This document shows, in pieces, positions 41,220 to 49,110 of a DNA stretch of 64,000 bases; within the stretch, counting starts at the first letter, position 1, and each line of letters opens with the position of its first letter. Made by a program: the position numbers and the translations under genes. Source of the DNA: VAZQ01 sp963758945 (GTDB lineage Bacteria; Pseudomonadota; Alphaproteobacteria; Rhizobiales; Xanthobacteraceae); NCBI GenBank assembly GCA_963758945.1, contig CAVWXY010000023.1, forward strand, positions 1 through 64,000, in the 5' to 3' direction. The notes below the pieces were generated by a model, which saw only the letters and a program-made list of their open reading frames with translations, was not told where the DNA came from and did not search any database.

Positions 41220-42329
41220 ATGAACGTGAACCGGCTGCAAGCCCTTGCGGTCCTGGCGATGCTCGCAGCGACTTGTGCTTGCGCCCGGGCTGAACCGGCG
41301 GCTCCTTCCAATCCGCCCCTGCCTGAGCGGGAACTGATCGTCGCCATCAGGGAGGTCCCGCCATTCGTGATGAAACGGCACGACGGGACCTGGCACGGGA
41401 TCAGCATCGATCTCTGGCGCCGGATCGCCGACCGGTTGCATCTGCGCTACCGGCTTTCCCAACGGCCGAGCAATCAGGACATCATCGACGGCATCGCGCA
41501 TGGCTCTTTCGATATCGGCATTGCGGCGATCTCGGTGACGGCGGCGCGCAATCGCGTCGTGGAGTTCACCCAGCCCTACTTCACGGCGGGGCTCGGGGTG
41601 GCGGTATCGACCGGCGAGCCGCGCTGGCTCGCGATCTACCGCACCCTCTTCTCGTTCGGCTTTTTTCAGGCCGTGTCGGTCCTGCTCGGCCTCGCGATGG
41701 GGGTGGGATTCGTAATCTGGCTGCTGGAGCGACGCCAGAGCGAGCATTTCGGCGGGGGCGCCAAGGGCCTGGGCACCGGCTTCTGGTGGTCCGCCTCCAC
41801 CATGACGCAGTCGGGCGGAGGCGAGCATGCGCCGACGACGCTGCCCGGCCGCCTCGTCGCTATCGGCTGGATGATCGCCTCGATCATCACGGTTGCGGTG
41901 TTCACGGCCGCCGTCACCTCGACCCTGACCCAGCGAGAGCTTCAGGGCGCGGTGCACAGCGTGAACGATCTGCGACACGTGCGGGTCGGAACGCTGGCAG
42001 GATCGGCGGCCGTGGGCTATCTCGACCGCGAGCGTATTCCGCATCGGACCTTCCCAAGCATGCATGCCGGCTTGACCGCCTTGCAAACAGCCGCGCTCGA
42101 CGCCTTCGTCTACGACAAGCCGCTGCTGACCTGGATGGTGTTGCAGGACTTTTCAGCCAAGCTGCGCGTCCTCGACATCGTCTTGGAGCATGAGCATTAC
42201 GCCATCGCGTTGCCGAAGAGCAGTGGTCCTCTGCCCGCGGTGCTCAATGCCGCCCTCCTGGACGAGACCGAGAGCGACTGGTGGGACCGGACGCTGTTTC
42301 AATATCTGGGCAAGCAGCAGTCGGATTAG
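41220..42329 (+). CDS. Ionotropic glutamate receptor-like channel
   Basis: 369 aa. Signal peptide about 1-24; ligand-binding halves of the SBP_bac_3 type flank a two-helix pore (TM about 144-169, pore loop about 188-203, TM about 211-233). Layout matches the bacterial glutamate-gated K+ channel GluR0. The pore loop reads TMT-QSGGGE (194-202), where K+ channels have TMT-TVGYGD, so selectivity for K+ is doubtful. The ligand site keeps an Arg (RNRVVEFTQPYFTAGLGVAV) typical of amino-acid binding. It follows the HpaB gene by 82 nt and is convergent with nrdR. Confidence 0.88.
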   Translation: MNVNRLQALAVLAMLAATCACARAEPAAPSNPPLPERELIVAIREVPPFVMKRHDGTWHGISIDLWRRIADRLHLRYRLSQRPSNQDIIDGIAHGSFDIGIAAISVTAARNRVVEFTQPYFTAGLGVAVSTGEPRWLAIYRTLFSFGFFQAVSVLLGLAMGVGFVIWLLERRQSEHFGGGAKGLGTGFWWSASTMTQSGGGEHAPTTLPGRLVAIGWMIASIITVAVFTAAVTSTLTQRELQGAVHSVNDLRHVRVGTLAGSAAVGYLDRERIPHRTFPSMHAGLTALQTAALDAFVYDKPLLTWMVLQDFSAKLRVLDIVLEHEHYAIALPKSSGPLPAVLNAALLDETESDWWDRTLFQYLGKQQSD

Positions 42330-42350
42330 ACCGGCCGGGGCGCCAGGTGG

Positions 42351-42830
42351 TCACTTGCGCGCCGCGGCCGGCGGGCTGTCCTCGTTCGACAACTCGTCAA
42401 GCACGGCCTCGAAATCCTTGGCCTCGCGGAAGTTGCGGTAGACGGAGGCAAAGCGCACATAGGCGACATCGTCGAGCGCGCGCAGCGCCTCCATCACCAT
42501 CTCGCCCACGGTCTCCGAGGAGACGTCGCTCTCGCCCTGGCTTTCGAGCTCGCGCACGATCTTGGAGACGACCTGGTCGATGCGCTCGGGATCGACCGGA
42601 CGCTTGCGCAACGCGATCTGCACCGAGCGCAGGAGCTTGTCGCGGTCGAACGGTACGCGCCGGCCGTTGCGCTTGATCACGGTGAGCTCGCGCAGCTGCA
42701 CGCGCTCGAAGGTGGTGAAGCGGAAATTGCAGGCGAGGCACACGCGGCGGCGGCGGATGACGGAGGAGTCCTCAGTCGGCCGGGAATCCTTCACCTGGGT
42801 ATCGAGGCTGCTGCAATTGGGACAGCGCAT
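42351..42830 (-). CDS. nrdR: Transcriptional repressor NrdR
   Basis: 159 aa regulator of ribonucleotide reductase genes. N-terminal zinc ribbon with MRCPNCSS and RRRRVCLACNFRFTTFE, followed by an ATP-cone domain (VIKRNGRRVPFDRDKLLRSVQIALRKRPVD). Standard length. It follows glyA by 82 nt and in most relatives precedes ribD; here two plus-strand genes lie between. Confidence 0.96.
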   Translation of the reverse strand: MRCPNCSSLDTQVKDSRPTEDSSVIRRRRVCLACNFRFTTFERVQLRELTVIKRNGRRVPFDRDKLLRSVQIALRKRPVDPERIDQVVSKIVRELESQGESDVSSETVGEMVMEALRALDDVAYVRFASVYRNFREAKDFEAVLDELSNEDSPPAAARK

Positions 42831-42911
42831 GGGACTCTCCTACGCCCTGCCGCCCTCTGGTGTCCCGGGCGATGAAGCGAACCTGAAGGCTCAAGCGGAA
42901 CGAGACACCTA

Positions 42912-44216
42912 TCATCCGTTATAGATCGGAAAGCGTGCGACCAGCCGCTTCACCTTCTCGCGCACCGCGGCTTCGGTCGGGGCATCCTCCTCGACGCCTT
43001 TCTGCGAGAGCCCGTCGAGCACCTCGACGATCAGCTCGCCCACCTCCTGGAACTCGGCGATGCCAAAGCCGCGGGTGGTGCCGGCCGGCGTGCCGAGGCG
43101 GATACCGGAGGTCACCGCCGGCTTCTCCGGATCGAACGGGATGCCGTTCTTGTTGCAGGTGATGCGGGCGCGGCCCAGCGCCAATTCCGCCACCTTGCCG
43201 GTGAGGCGCTTGGGACGCAGATCAACCAGCATGAGATGGGTATCGGTGCCGCCGGAGACGATGTCGAGACCTTTCGCTTTCAGCGTCGCGGCCAGCGCCC
43301 TGGCGTTCTCGACCACGTTGCGGGCGTAGAGCTTGAAAGCCGGGCGTAACGCCTCGCCGAAGGCCACGGCCTTGGCGGCGATGACGTGCATCAGCGGTCC
43401 GCCCTGCAGACCGGGGAACACCGCCGCGTTGATCTTCTTGGCCAGCTCCTCATCGTTGCTCAGGACGAAGCCCGAGCGCGGCCCGCGCAGGGTCTTGTGC
43501 GTAGTCGAGGTCACGACATGTGCGTGCGGAAACGGGCTGGGATGCGCGCCGCCGGCCACCAAGCCGGCGAAATGCGCCATGTCGACCATGAGCTTGGCGC
43601 CGACCTCGTCGGCGATCGCGCGGAAGCGGCGAAAATCGATCACGCGCGGATAGGCCGAGCCGCCGGCGATGATGACCTTCGGCCGGTGCTCGCGCGCGAG
43701 CCTTTGCACCTCCTCGAAGTCGATACGGTGGTCGTCGCGGCGCACGCCGTAGGGCACGGGCTTGAACCAGCGCCCCGACATGTTGACCGGGGAGCCATGG
43801 GTGAGATGCCCGCCGGCGGCGAGGTTGAGGCCCATGAAAGTATCGCCCGGAGCCATCAGCGCCATGAAGGCGGCGACATTGGCGGAGGCGCCGGAATGCG
43901 GCTGAACATTTGCGAACTTACATCCGAAAAGGCGCGTAACCCTCTCGATCGCCAAGTTTTCCGCTACATCGACATACTGGCAGCCGCCGTAGTAGCGCCT
44001 CCCCGGCAGCCCTTCGGCATATTTGTTGGTGAGCACTGACCCCTGCGCTTCCAACACCGCCCTGCTGACGATGTTCTCGGAGGCGATCAGCTCGATCTCG
44101 TCGCGCTGACGGGAAAGCTCGCGCCCGATCGCGTCGGCGACCTCCGGGTCGGCCTCCGCCAGCGATGCCGTGAACAGGTTCACGACGTCGGCCTGGGCTC
44201 GAGACGGATCGGTCAT
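42912..44216 (-). CDS. glyA: Serine hydroxymethyltransferase
   Basis: 434 aa PLP enzyme interconverting serine and glycine with tetrahydrofolate. Seen: IELIASENIVSRAVLEAQGSVLTNKYAEGLPG in pieces (ELIASEN, SVLTNKYAEG), NVQPHSGASANVAAF, GLNLAAGGHLTHG, DMAHFAGLVA and the PLP lysine in VVTSTTHKTLRGPRSG. A hairpin lies in its 5' region (44245-44263). First gene of the conserved glyA-nrdR-rib-nusB block. Confidence 0.97.
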   Translation of the reverse strand: MTDPSRAQADVVNLFTASLAEADPEVADAIGRELSRQRDEIELIASENIVSRAVLEAQGSVLTNKYAEGLPGRRYYGGCQYVDVAENLAIERVTRLFGCKFANVQPHSGASANVAAFMALMAPGDTFMGLNLAAGGHLTHGSPVNMSGRWFKPVPYGVRRDDHRIDFEEVQRLAREHRPKVIIAGGSAYPRVIDFRRFRAIADEVGAKLMVDMAHFAGLVAGGAHPSPFPHAHVVTSTTHKTLRGPRSGFVLSNDEELAKKINAAVFPGLQGGPLMHVIAAKAVAFGEALRPAFKLYARNVVENARALAATLKAKGLDIVSGGTDTHLMLVDLRPKRLTGKVAELALGRARITCNKNGIPFDPEKPAVTSGIRLGTPAGTTRGFGIAEFQEVGELIVEVLDGLSQKGVEEDAPTEAAVREKVKRLVARFPIYNG

Positions 44217-44244
44217 TGCAATTCACGTCCGTTTGAGGGGATCG

Positions 44245-44263
44245 CCTTCCGGTCCCCGGAAGG
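44245..44263. promoter_or_regulatory. 8-bp hairpin in the glyA leader
   Basis: Exact stem CCTTCCGG (44245-44252) / CCGGAAGG (44256-44263) with a 3-nt loop, 28 nt upstream of the glyA start. It could be an operator or leader structure; no purine or glycine riboswitch pattern was recognised. Confidence 0.4.
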
Positions 44264-44442
44264 CTGGCCGGGCGATAGCATACCCGACCCCGACCGCCAA
44301 GCTATGGGCGCTGTGGCCGGCCTGTTGCCCACATCTAGGGGGCGCCCCGGCGCCCTGGTCAGCGGCTAGAATTTCCGCCGGCCTCGTTCCCGCACCGGCG
44401 GGAAGCCATAACCGCCGGCCTCCGGAATATGGATCCCCCGCT

Positions 44443-44883
44443 TTACGCGGAAACGACGGGATTTGTCGTCAGGCCTCTACCACGACGTAGTCGTTCTCGA
44501 CCGCCACCGGCACGGTCTCGGCGACGTAGGGGCCGGCGACGAGCCGCGTTCCCGGCTCGAACTCGGACGGCGTAGCGCCGCGCGCGCACACGCGCGGGAT
44601 CGCACCAGGATTGCCCGGTGCGGACGTCGAATTCCCAGCCATGCCAGGGACAGCGGATGATCTCGCCGGGACGCGAATAGCAGTATTTGCCGGGCCCGTC
44701 CGCCTCCACGAGGCCGGTCTGCTTGCCGTGAAACAGGCTGCCGCCGCGATGCGGGCAGCGATTGTTGAGCGCGAAGAACTCGCCGTCCAGATTGAACACG
44801 ACGATCATGCGCCCGTTGACCTCGGCAAGCTTGCGCGTGCCGGGCGGAATGTCGCCGACCGCGGCAACCACGTGCCTGGCCAT
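44443..44883 (-). CDS. Rieske [2Fe-2S] ferredoxin-like protein, frameshifted near the end
   Basis: The frame gives 146 aa; the first 108 residues are a good Rieske domain with the two cluster motifs CPHRGG and CPWHGW (C-x-H...C-x-x-H, about 43-46 and 77-80). After RRYAVRV the reading becomes an Arg-rich run. Removing one base at about 44560 restores a normal end (EPGTRLVAGPYVAETVPVAVENDYVVVEA) stopping at 44469, 137 aa in total. So one T was inserted on the coding strand, either a mutation or a sequence error. Likely the ferredoxin of an aromatic-ring or amidohydrolase-linked pathway. The gene reads toward glyA. Confidence 0.82.
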   Translation of the reverse strand: MARHVVAAVGDIPPGTRKLAEVNGRMIVVFNLDGEFFALNNRCPHRGGSLFHGKQTGLVEADGPGKYCYSRPGEIIRCPWHGWEFDVRTGQSWCDPARVRARRYAVRVRAGNAARRRPLRRRDRAGGGRERLRRGRGLTTNPVVSA

Positions 44884-44908
44884 GCTCAGGGGCTCTCCGC
44901 CGCTCGCA

Positions 44909-44985
44909 GTCCGGCTCCGGAGCTCGTCAGCACCTGCGGCGGCACGTTCAGATACGAACTTCGGAATCCAAGGACCACCAGCAGC
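44909..44985. repeat. Intergenic palindrome, copy E
   Basis: Matches copy A over its whole length, including the loop CGTTCAGATACGAACTTCGGAATCC (compared in pieces) and the right arm AAGGACCACCAGCA. The left arm is degenerate (GTCCGGCTCCGGAGCTCGTCAGCAC), so folding is weak. It lies between the amidohydrolase end and the Rieske start. Confidence 0.72.
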
Positions 44986-45037
44986 TCCAGGATTCTAGTC
45001 GAGCCGATAGAGCGCCTTGGCGTTGCCGGAATAGATC

Positions 45038-46096
45038 TTATTGCGGCGCTCTTCGCTCAGGCTCGGCGGCAGCGCGAGGAACGGATCGTCGAAATCCCAG
45101 TGCGGATAGTCGCTGGCGAACAGAAATCTTGTCCCAGCCGATCCACTCCATCACGTCGAGAACGTGGTCGGGCTCCTCCGCCTCCTCCATTGGCTGGGTC
45201 GAGACCCAGAAATGCTCGCGCAGATAGTCCGACGGCGCCTTGCGCAAATGCGGCACCTCGTCCTTCATGCGCTTCCAGTTCTGGTCGAGCCGCCAGCCAA
45301 GCGAGGGTATCCAGGCGAAACCCCCCTCGATCAGCACGATCTTGAGTTCGGGATAGCGCTCGAACACGCCCTCGACGATCAGGCTCGTGACCGAGGCCGC
45401 CAGCGAGGCCGAGTGCTCGGTGATCTCCTCGATATAGAACGAGGGCCAGCCGGTATTGCTCATGGGCCGGCCGCTCGAGCCGAAGACGTGCACGCCGACG
45501 GGAAATCCCGCCTCCACCGCAGCCTCGAAGATCGGCCAATAGCGCCGCTTGCCGAGAAGCTCGCTCGTTCGACTGAGAAACAGCACGTGCGCGAAGCGGC
45601 GGTCGCCGGCGCGGCGGCGAATCTCCGTCACCGCCAATTCGCTGTTTTCGTAGGGAATGACCACCGACGCCTTGAGCCGCGGCTCGCGCCTGTTCCAGCG
45701 TTCGAGCTGGTCCTCGTTGGACGCGAACGCCATGGCGGCGCTGAGCTCGTCATTCTGCTCGCCCTGCCCCGTGGGCGAGAGCGGGTTCATGATGCCCCAT
45801 TCGATCCCGTAAAAATCCAGATGTTGCTCGCGCATGAAGTTGAGATCGCTCGCCGGCAATCCGCCGCCGGGCGGCCAGGAGTCGCGCCGCGAGGCGAGCG
45901 GCTGGCTCTTGGGATAGGGAAAGCCCTTGACATAGCCGTGGCGCTGGCGCTGCCCGTAGGTCTGCAAATAATCCCACCAGCGGTTGCTGAGATAGGGCCG
46001 TAGATCCTCCAGCGCGCTCTTGGGATGGATGTCACAGTCGAAGATGCCTACCCGTGCCTTGGCGTCCCGCTGCGGCTGCCTCACCTCGATGTTCAT
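45038..46096 (-). CDS. Amidohydrolase (metal-dependent, ACMSD-like), frameshifted at the end
   Basis: 352 aa in frame; a TIM-barrel hydrolase/decarboxylase of the amidohydrolase 2 family (FDCDIHPK start motif, GVHVFGSSGRP, LKIVLIEGGFAWIPSLGWRLDQNW near 280, HFWVSTQP). After WIGWDKI the frame turns to RLSALGFRRS; deleting one base at about 45127 restores LFASDYPHWDFDDPFLALPP...GNAKALYRLD, ending at 44995 (366 aa), which carries the catalytic Asp of the family (ASDYPHWD). This is the second neighbouring gene with one extra T. Its paralogue at 46109 is intact. Substrate probably a carboxylated aromatic or open-chain acid. Confidence 0.85.
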   Translation of the reverse strand: MNIEVRQPQRDAKARVGIFDCDIHPKSALEDLRPYLSNRWWDYLQTYGQRQRHGYVKGFPYPKSQPLASRRDSWPPGGGLPASDLNFMREQHLDFYGIEWGIMNPLSPTGQGEQNDELSAAMAFASNEDQLERWNRREPRLKASVVIPYENSELAVTEIRRRAGDRRFAHVLFLSRTSELLGKRRYWPIFEAAVEAGFPVGVHVFGSSGRPMSNTGWPSFYIEEITEHSASLAASVTSLIVEGVFERYPELKIVLIEGGFAWIPSLGWRLDQNWKRMKDEVPHLRKAPSDYLREHFWVSTQPMEEAEEPDHVLDVMEWIGWDKISVRQRLSALGFRRSVPRAAAEPERRAPQ

Positions 46097-46108
46097 TGCG
46101 CGCCCTCC

Positions 46109-47170
46109 TCATGGAGTCTCAAGCCGATCATAGGTCGCAAGCGGATTCTCCACCAGTATTTTGCGACGCAACGCAGCAGGTATGCCCGCCGGCACGGTCT
46201 CGTCCCCGTCGAACTGCCAGTGCGGGAAGTCGGAAGCGTAGAGCAGCATCGCGTCCGACCGCAAATGTTCGATCAGGCGCTCCACGCCGCCGGGATCGGG
46301 CGGCGCGTCGAACGGCTGGATGGTGAGCCGGAAATGGTCGCGCACGATCTCCGCCGGCGGTCGGTCGACCCAGGGTACCTCCGAGCGTACGCCGCGCCAG
46401 AACTTCGAGAACCGCCAGAGGAATCCGGGAAGCCACGTCACCCCGGATTCCAGCAGCACCACTTTCAGCCCGGGATATTTGGCGAACACGCCTTCGCAGA
46501 CGAGGCTCGCCACCTGCGACTGGAAGGCCTGGCTGTGGCTGGCATAGTCCTCGATGTAGTAACTCGGCCAGCCCAGCGAGGTGATGGAATGACGGTAGGT
46601 CGAGCCGGCATGGATGCCGAGCGGCAGGCCGTGGCGTTCGGCGGCGGCGTAGATCGGCCACAGATGCCGGCGGCCGAGCGGCGTTTCCTGCATGGCCAGC
46701 ACGAGGATCTGCACGAAGCGCCGGTCCCCGGCGCAGCGCTCGATTTCGTCGACCGCATACTCCGTGTTCTGCATCGGCACCACGATCGAGGCGCGTAGCC
46801 GCGGATCGCGATCGAGCCATTCCTTGGCGACCCAGTCGTTGAGCGCGCGGTTGAAAGCTGCGGCCATGTCCTCGCTGAAGAGGAGGCCCACCCCGTAAAG
46901 ACAGTTGAGTATCGCCACGCCGGCACCCCAGCGGTCGCACACCTGCGCTGTCAGTTCGCCCGCGGCGGTCGCCGCGCGCCCGTTCTTGCCGCGCCATTCC
47001 GGCCGCGCCGTGAGCGGCGCATGGGGCGGATAGGTGACGGTCTCGAGCGAGTTGATGCCGCGCTCTTCCACCGTTTCGCGCCAGAAGTCGTCCAGATAGG
47101 ATGCGAGCGCCTTCATGTCCGGGACGATCGGATGGACATCGCAATCGATGGTTCCGGACGCAGCGTTCAT
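46109..47170 (-). CDS. Amidohydrolase (metal-dependent, ACMSD-like), intact paralogue
   Basis: 353 aa. DCDVHPIVPD metal-binding start, LPLGIHAGSTYRH, LKVVLLESGVTWLPGFLWRFSKFW and LLYASDFPHWQFD with the catalytic Asp, all in the same order as the neighbouring gene. The pair is about 12 nt apart and clearly duplicated. Such pairs act with Rieske proteins, GlcG-like proteins and Bug transporters in rhizobial catabolic clusters; exact substrate unknown. ATG 47170 gives the conserved N-terminus; the longer frame up to 47353 is weakly supported. Confidence 0.88.
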   Translation of the reverse strand: MNAASGTIDCDVHPIVPDMKALASYLDDFWRETVEERGINSLETVTYPPHAPLTARPEWRGKNGRAATAAGELTAQVCDRWGAGVAILNCLYGVGLLFSEDMAAAFNRALNDWVAKEWLDRDPRLRASIVVPMQNTEYAVDEIERCAGDRRFVQILVLAMQETPLGRRHLWPIYAAAERHGLPLGIHAGSTYRHSITSLGWPSYYIEDYASHSQAFQSQVASLVCEGVFAKYPGLKVVLLESGVTWLPGFLWRFSKFWRGVRSEVPWVDRPPAEIVRDHFRLTIQPFDAPPDPGGVERLIEHLRSDAMLLYASDFPHWQFDGDETVPAGIPAALRRKILVENPLATYDRLETP

Positions 47171-47226
47171 CTCGAAGGCACCCACCTTGCACGACCGTCG
47201 CAAAGAAAATCGGGCCGCTTCGCCGG

Positions 47227-47658
47227 TCACTTCACCGCATCGGCCCCCGCCTGGGCCACCTGCGCATCCTGGTGCGAGGCCACGCCCGACACTCCGATGG
47301 CGCCGATGATCCTGCCGTCGGCGACGATGGGGACCCCACCTTCCGCCACGCAAGCACCGAAGGTGAGCACGCGCAAGCCCGCGCCGCCGCCGGCGACCGC
47401 GTCCTCGAGCGCTTTGGTCGGGCGCCGGAACTCGACCGCGCTGCGGGCCTTTTGCTCCGCGATGCGCGCGGAAGACAGCTGCGCGTTGTCGAGCCGATGC
47501 AGCATAACCAGGTTGGCGCCGGAATCGACGACCGCGATCGCCACGCCCCAGCGGTTTCTCAGCGCCTCGGCTTCGGCGGCGGCCATCGCTTTCCTCGCGG
47601 CCTCGAACGTGATCGGCGGTCCATAAGCAGTAGTCGGCGGCGCCTGCTGTTGGGTCAC
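47227..47658 (-). CDS. GlcG/HbpS-like protein
   Basis: 143 aa of the GlcG/HbpS (DUF336) family: ITFEAARKAMAAAEAEALRN, GVAIAVVDSGANLVMLHRLDNAQLSSARIAEQKARSAV, then PIVADGRIIGAIGVSG and ASHQDAQVAQAGADAV. Relatives bind heme or small ligands or are found beside catabolic genes. GTG 47658 is preferred because it follows AGAGGA at 9 nt; longer N-termini to 47841 overlap the Bug remnant. No signal peptide. Confidence 0.85.
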   Translation of the reverse strand: MTQQQAPPTTAYGPPITFEAARKAMAAAEAEALRNRWGVAIAVVDSGANLVMLHRLDNAQLSSARIAEQKARSAVEFRRPTKALEDAVAGGGAGLRVLTFGACVAEGGVPIVADGRIIGAIGVSGVASHQDAQVAQAGADAVK

Positions 47659-47680
47659 GGGAAACGTCCTCTCGGGAATT

Positions 47681-47881
47681 TCAATCGGCCTTGATGTTGG
47701 CCGCCTTGGCGATGTCCACCCAGCGAGCGATCTGCTCGCGCATCCAGCGATCGAGCTCCTGCGGGGTGTCGCCCTGAGGGAAGATGCCCAGGTTGCGGAC
47801 CCTGTCCGCGAATTCCCGCGAATTGACCACGGCCCGCGCATCGGCGGAGAGCTTGTCGAGCACCGGCTTCACTGCTTTCAT
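47681..47881 (-). pseudogene. C-terminal remnant of a Bug/TctC binding protein
   Basis: 66 codons matching only the end of Bug proteins: KPVLDKLSADARAVVNSREFADRVRNLGIFPQGDTPQELDRWMREQIARWVDIAKAANIKAD resembles the usual C-terminal helices and final IKxD/E, here listed in pieces. No signal peptide or ligand-binding core precedes it, and upstream DNA lacks the rest. Probably a decayed gene, or a rearranged end. Confidence 0.65.
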
Positions 47882-48060
47882 TTGCGTCTCATCGATAACG
47901 GCGCAGTGTAGCAGCGGCACCAGGGAGGGCAAAGGCGCGGCCGCCAATCGCAATATGAAGATGGTTTCGCGTTCCTTTGCGACCCGGGCTCCTGCCTACG
48001 ATGAACGCGCGGGCGATGGCGAAAGCAGCTAGCCCACACTACCAATGTCATGTGTTGCGG

Positions 48061-48091
48061 GCAAAAAAATGCCCCGGCCGGGGGCCGGGGC
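48061..48091 (-). terminator. Intrinsic terminator of the ldtR-like gene
   Basis: Stem GCCCCGGCC (48071-48079) / GGCCGGGGC (48083-48091) with a 3-nt loop, followed on the minus strand by a run of seven T (AAAAAAA at 48063-48069 on plus). This is a classical Rho-independent terminator 27 nt after the stop at 48118. Confidence 0.9.
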
Positions 48092-48117
48092 GAGGCGCTC
48101 GGAGGTTGAACCAGAAG

Positions 48118-48633
48118 TCAGAGGCGATAGAGGATCTGGTCGGTCCAGAACCGCTCCAGCCGCTGCAGCGACTTGTTGAGGGTGGCGAACTCGTCGCAGT
48201 TGATGCCACCAACCTGCGCGACGCTGCCGACGTGCTTCTGATACAGCATCTCGACGATGTCGCGCACTTCGCGGCCCTTGTCGGTGAGCTTGATGCGCAC
48301 CGAACGACGGTCGATGCGCGAGCGCTGGTGATCGAGGAAGCCCATCTCGACCAGCTTCTTCAAATTGTAGGACACGTTGGAGCCGAGATAGTAGCCGCGC
48401 GTGCGCAGCTCGCCGGCGGTAAGGTCCTTCTCGCCGATATTGTACAGCAGCAGCGCCTGCACCGAATTGATGTCGGCGCGACCCCGGCGGTCGAACTCGT
48501 CCTTGATGACGTCGAGCAGGCGGCGGTGCAGCCGCTCGACCAACGTCAAGGTCTCGAGATAGAGCGAACGGACGGGGTCGACCCGGATTTCGCGGTCGGC
48601 CGGCTCCAGCGCTTTGGCAACAGCTTTGATCAT
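48118..48633 (-). CDS. ldtR: MarR-family regulator, LdtR type
   Basis: 171 aa winged-helix protein. The segment DEFDRRGRADINSVQALLLYNIGEKDLTAGELRTRGYYLGSNVSYNLKKLVEMGFL (in pieces: SVQALLLYNIG, ELRTRGYYLG, NVSYNLKKLVEMG) and HQRSRIDRRSVRIKLTDKG correspond to LdtR of Rhizobiales and Liberibacter, which controls an L,D-transpeptidase gene and cell-wall stress. ATG 48633 fits the family; a longer start at 48699 adds residues without support. A strong terminator follows. Its own target genes are not in this window. Confidence 0.9.
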   Translation of the reverse strand: MIKAVAKALEPADREIRVDPVRSLYLETLTLVERLHRRLLDVIKDEFDRRGRADINSVQALLLYNIGEKDLTAGELRTRGYYLGSNVSYNLKKLVEMGFLDHQRSRIDRRSVRIKLTDKGREVRDIVEMLYQKHVGSVAQVGGINCDEFATLNKSLQRLERFWTDQILYRL

Positions 48634-49110
48634 GACGCCTACCTGTGTGTTGTCGTTGTCGTGACCGCGAGGCCCTGTCTCCCCGCTCGACGTGCACACT
48701 ACGCGGCAGCGTCTAAAATCGGCTTAAGCAACACGCTAAAGATAAGGTTTATCCGTCACGGTGAACGTTCGATTGACGCGGGGCCGTTGCGGCACGCGCC
48801 GTAACGTTCTGTTCACGCTGAGCGGCGGCTTCTGGAGCGCGTTTGCCGAATGTTTCGCCGACGATAAGCCATTGCCGCGCGCCGCGCCCGGCAGCATCTG
48901 CCGTCTCCGCTCGCAGGAGACGGCATCTCGGGCAGTGAACCCGAGCTTTGTGCAGCGGCCTCACCTCGGCGATTTCGTTTCACGACCATAATGCTTTCTC
49001 CCGCCAGAGAGAGAGGGCGCATACGGCATGATGGGCCAGATGAAAGAGGTCCGTGCGCATCCGGCCCGCGGCGTACGGCGCCGGTCACGACGGTCTGCAG
49101 TTCGCAGCGC
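48634..49110. other. Intergenic region with a perfect 9-bp hairpin
   Basis: About 480 bases between ldtR (promoter side) and the end of the mmsB operon. The hairpin GCCGTCTCC / GGAGACGGC lies at 48900-48924 (loop 7 nt), probably the end structure of the operon, without a T-run. The AT-rich stretch about 48715-48755 (AAAATCGGCTTAAGCAACACGCTAAAGATAAGG in part) is the likely ldtR promoter. Confidence 0.5.

Noticed and set aside
44900..45000. CRISPR repeat
   Set aside because: The palindromes are dispersed single copies with different loops, not regularly spaced repeats with spacers.
48900..48924. Strong intrinsic terminator
   Set aside because: The stem is perfect but no T-run follows on either strand, so it was kept only as a hairpin in the intergenic description.
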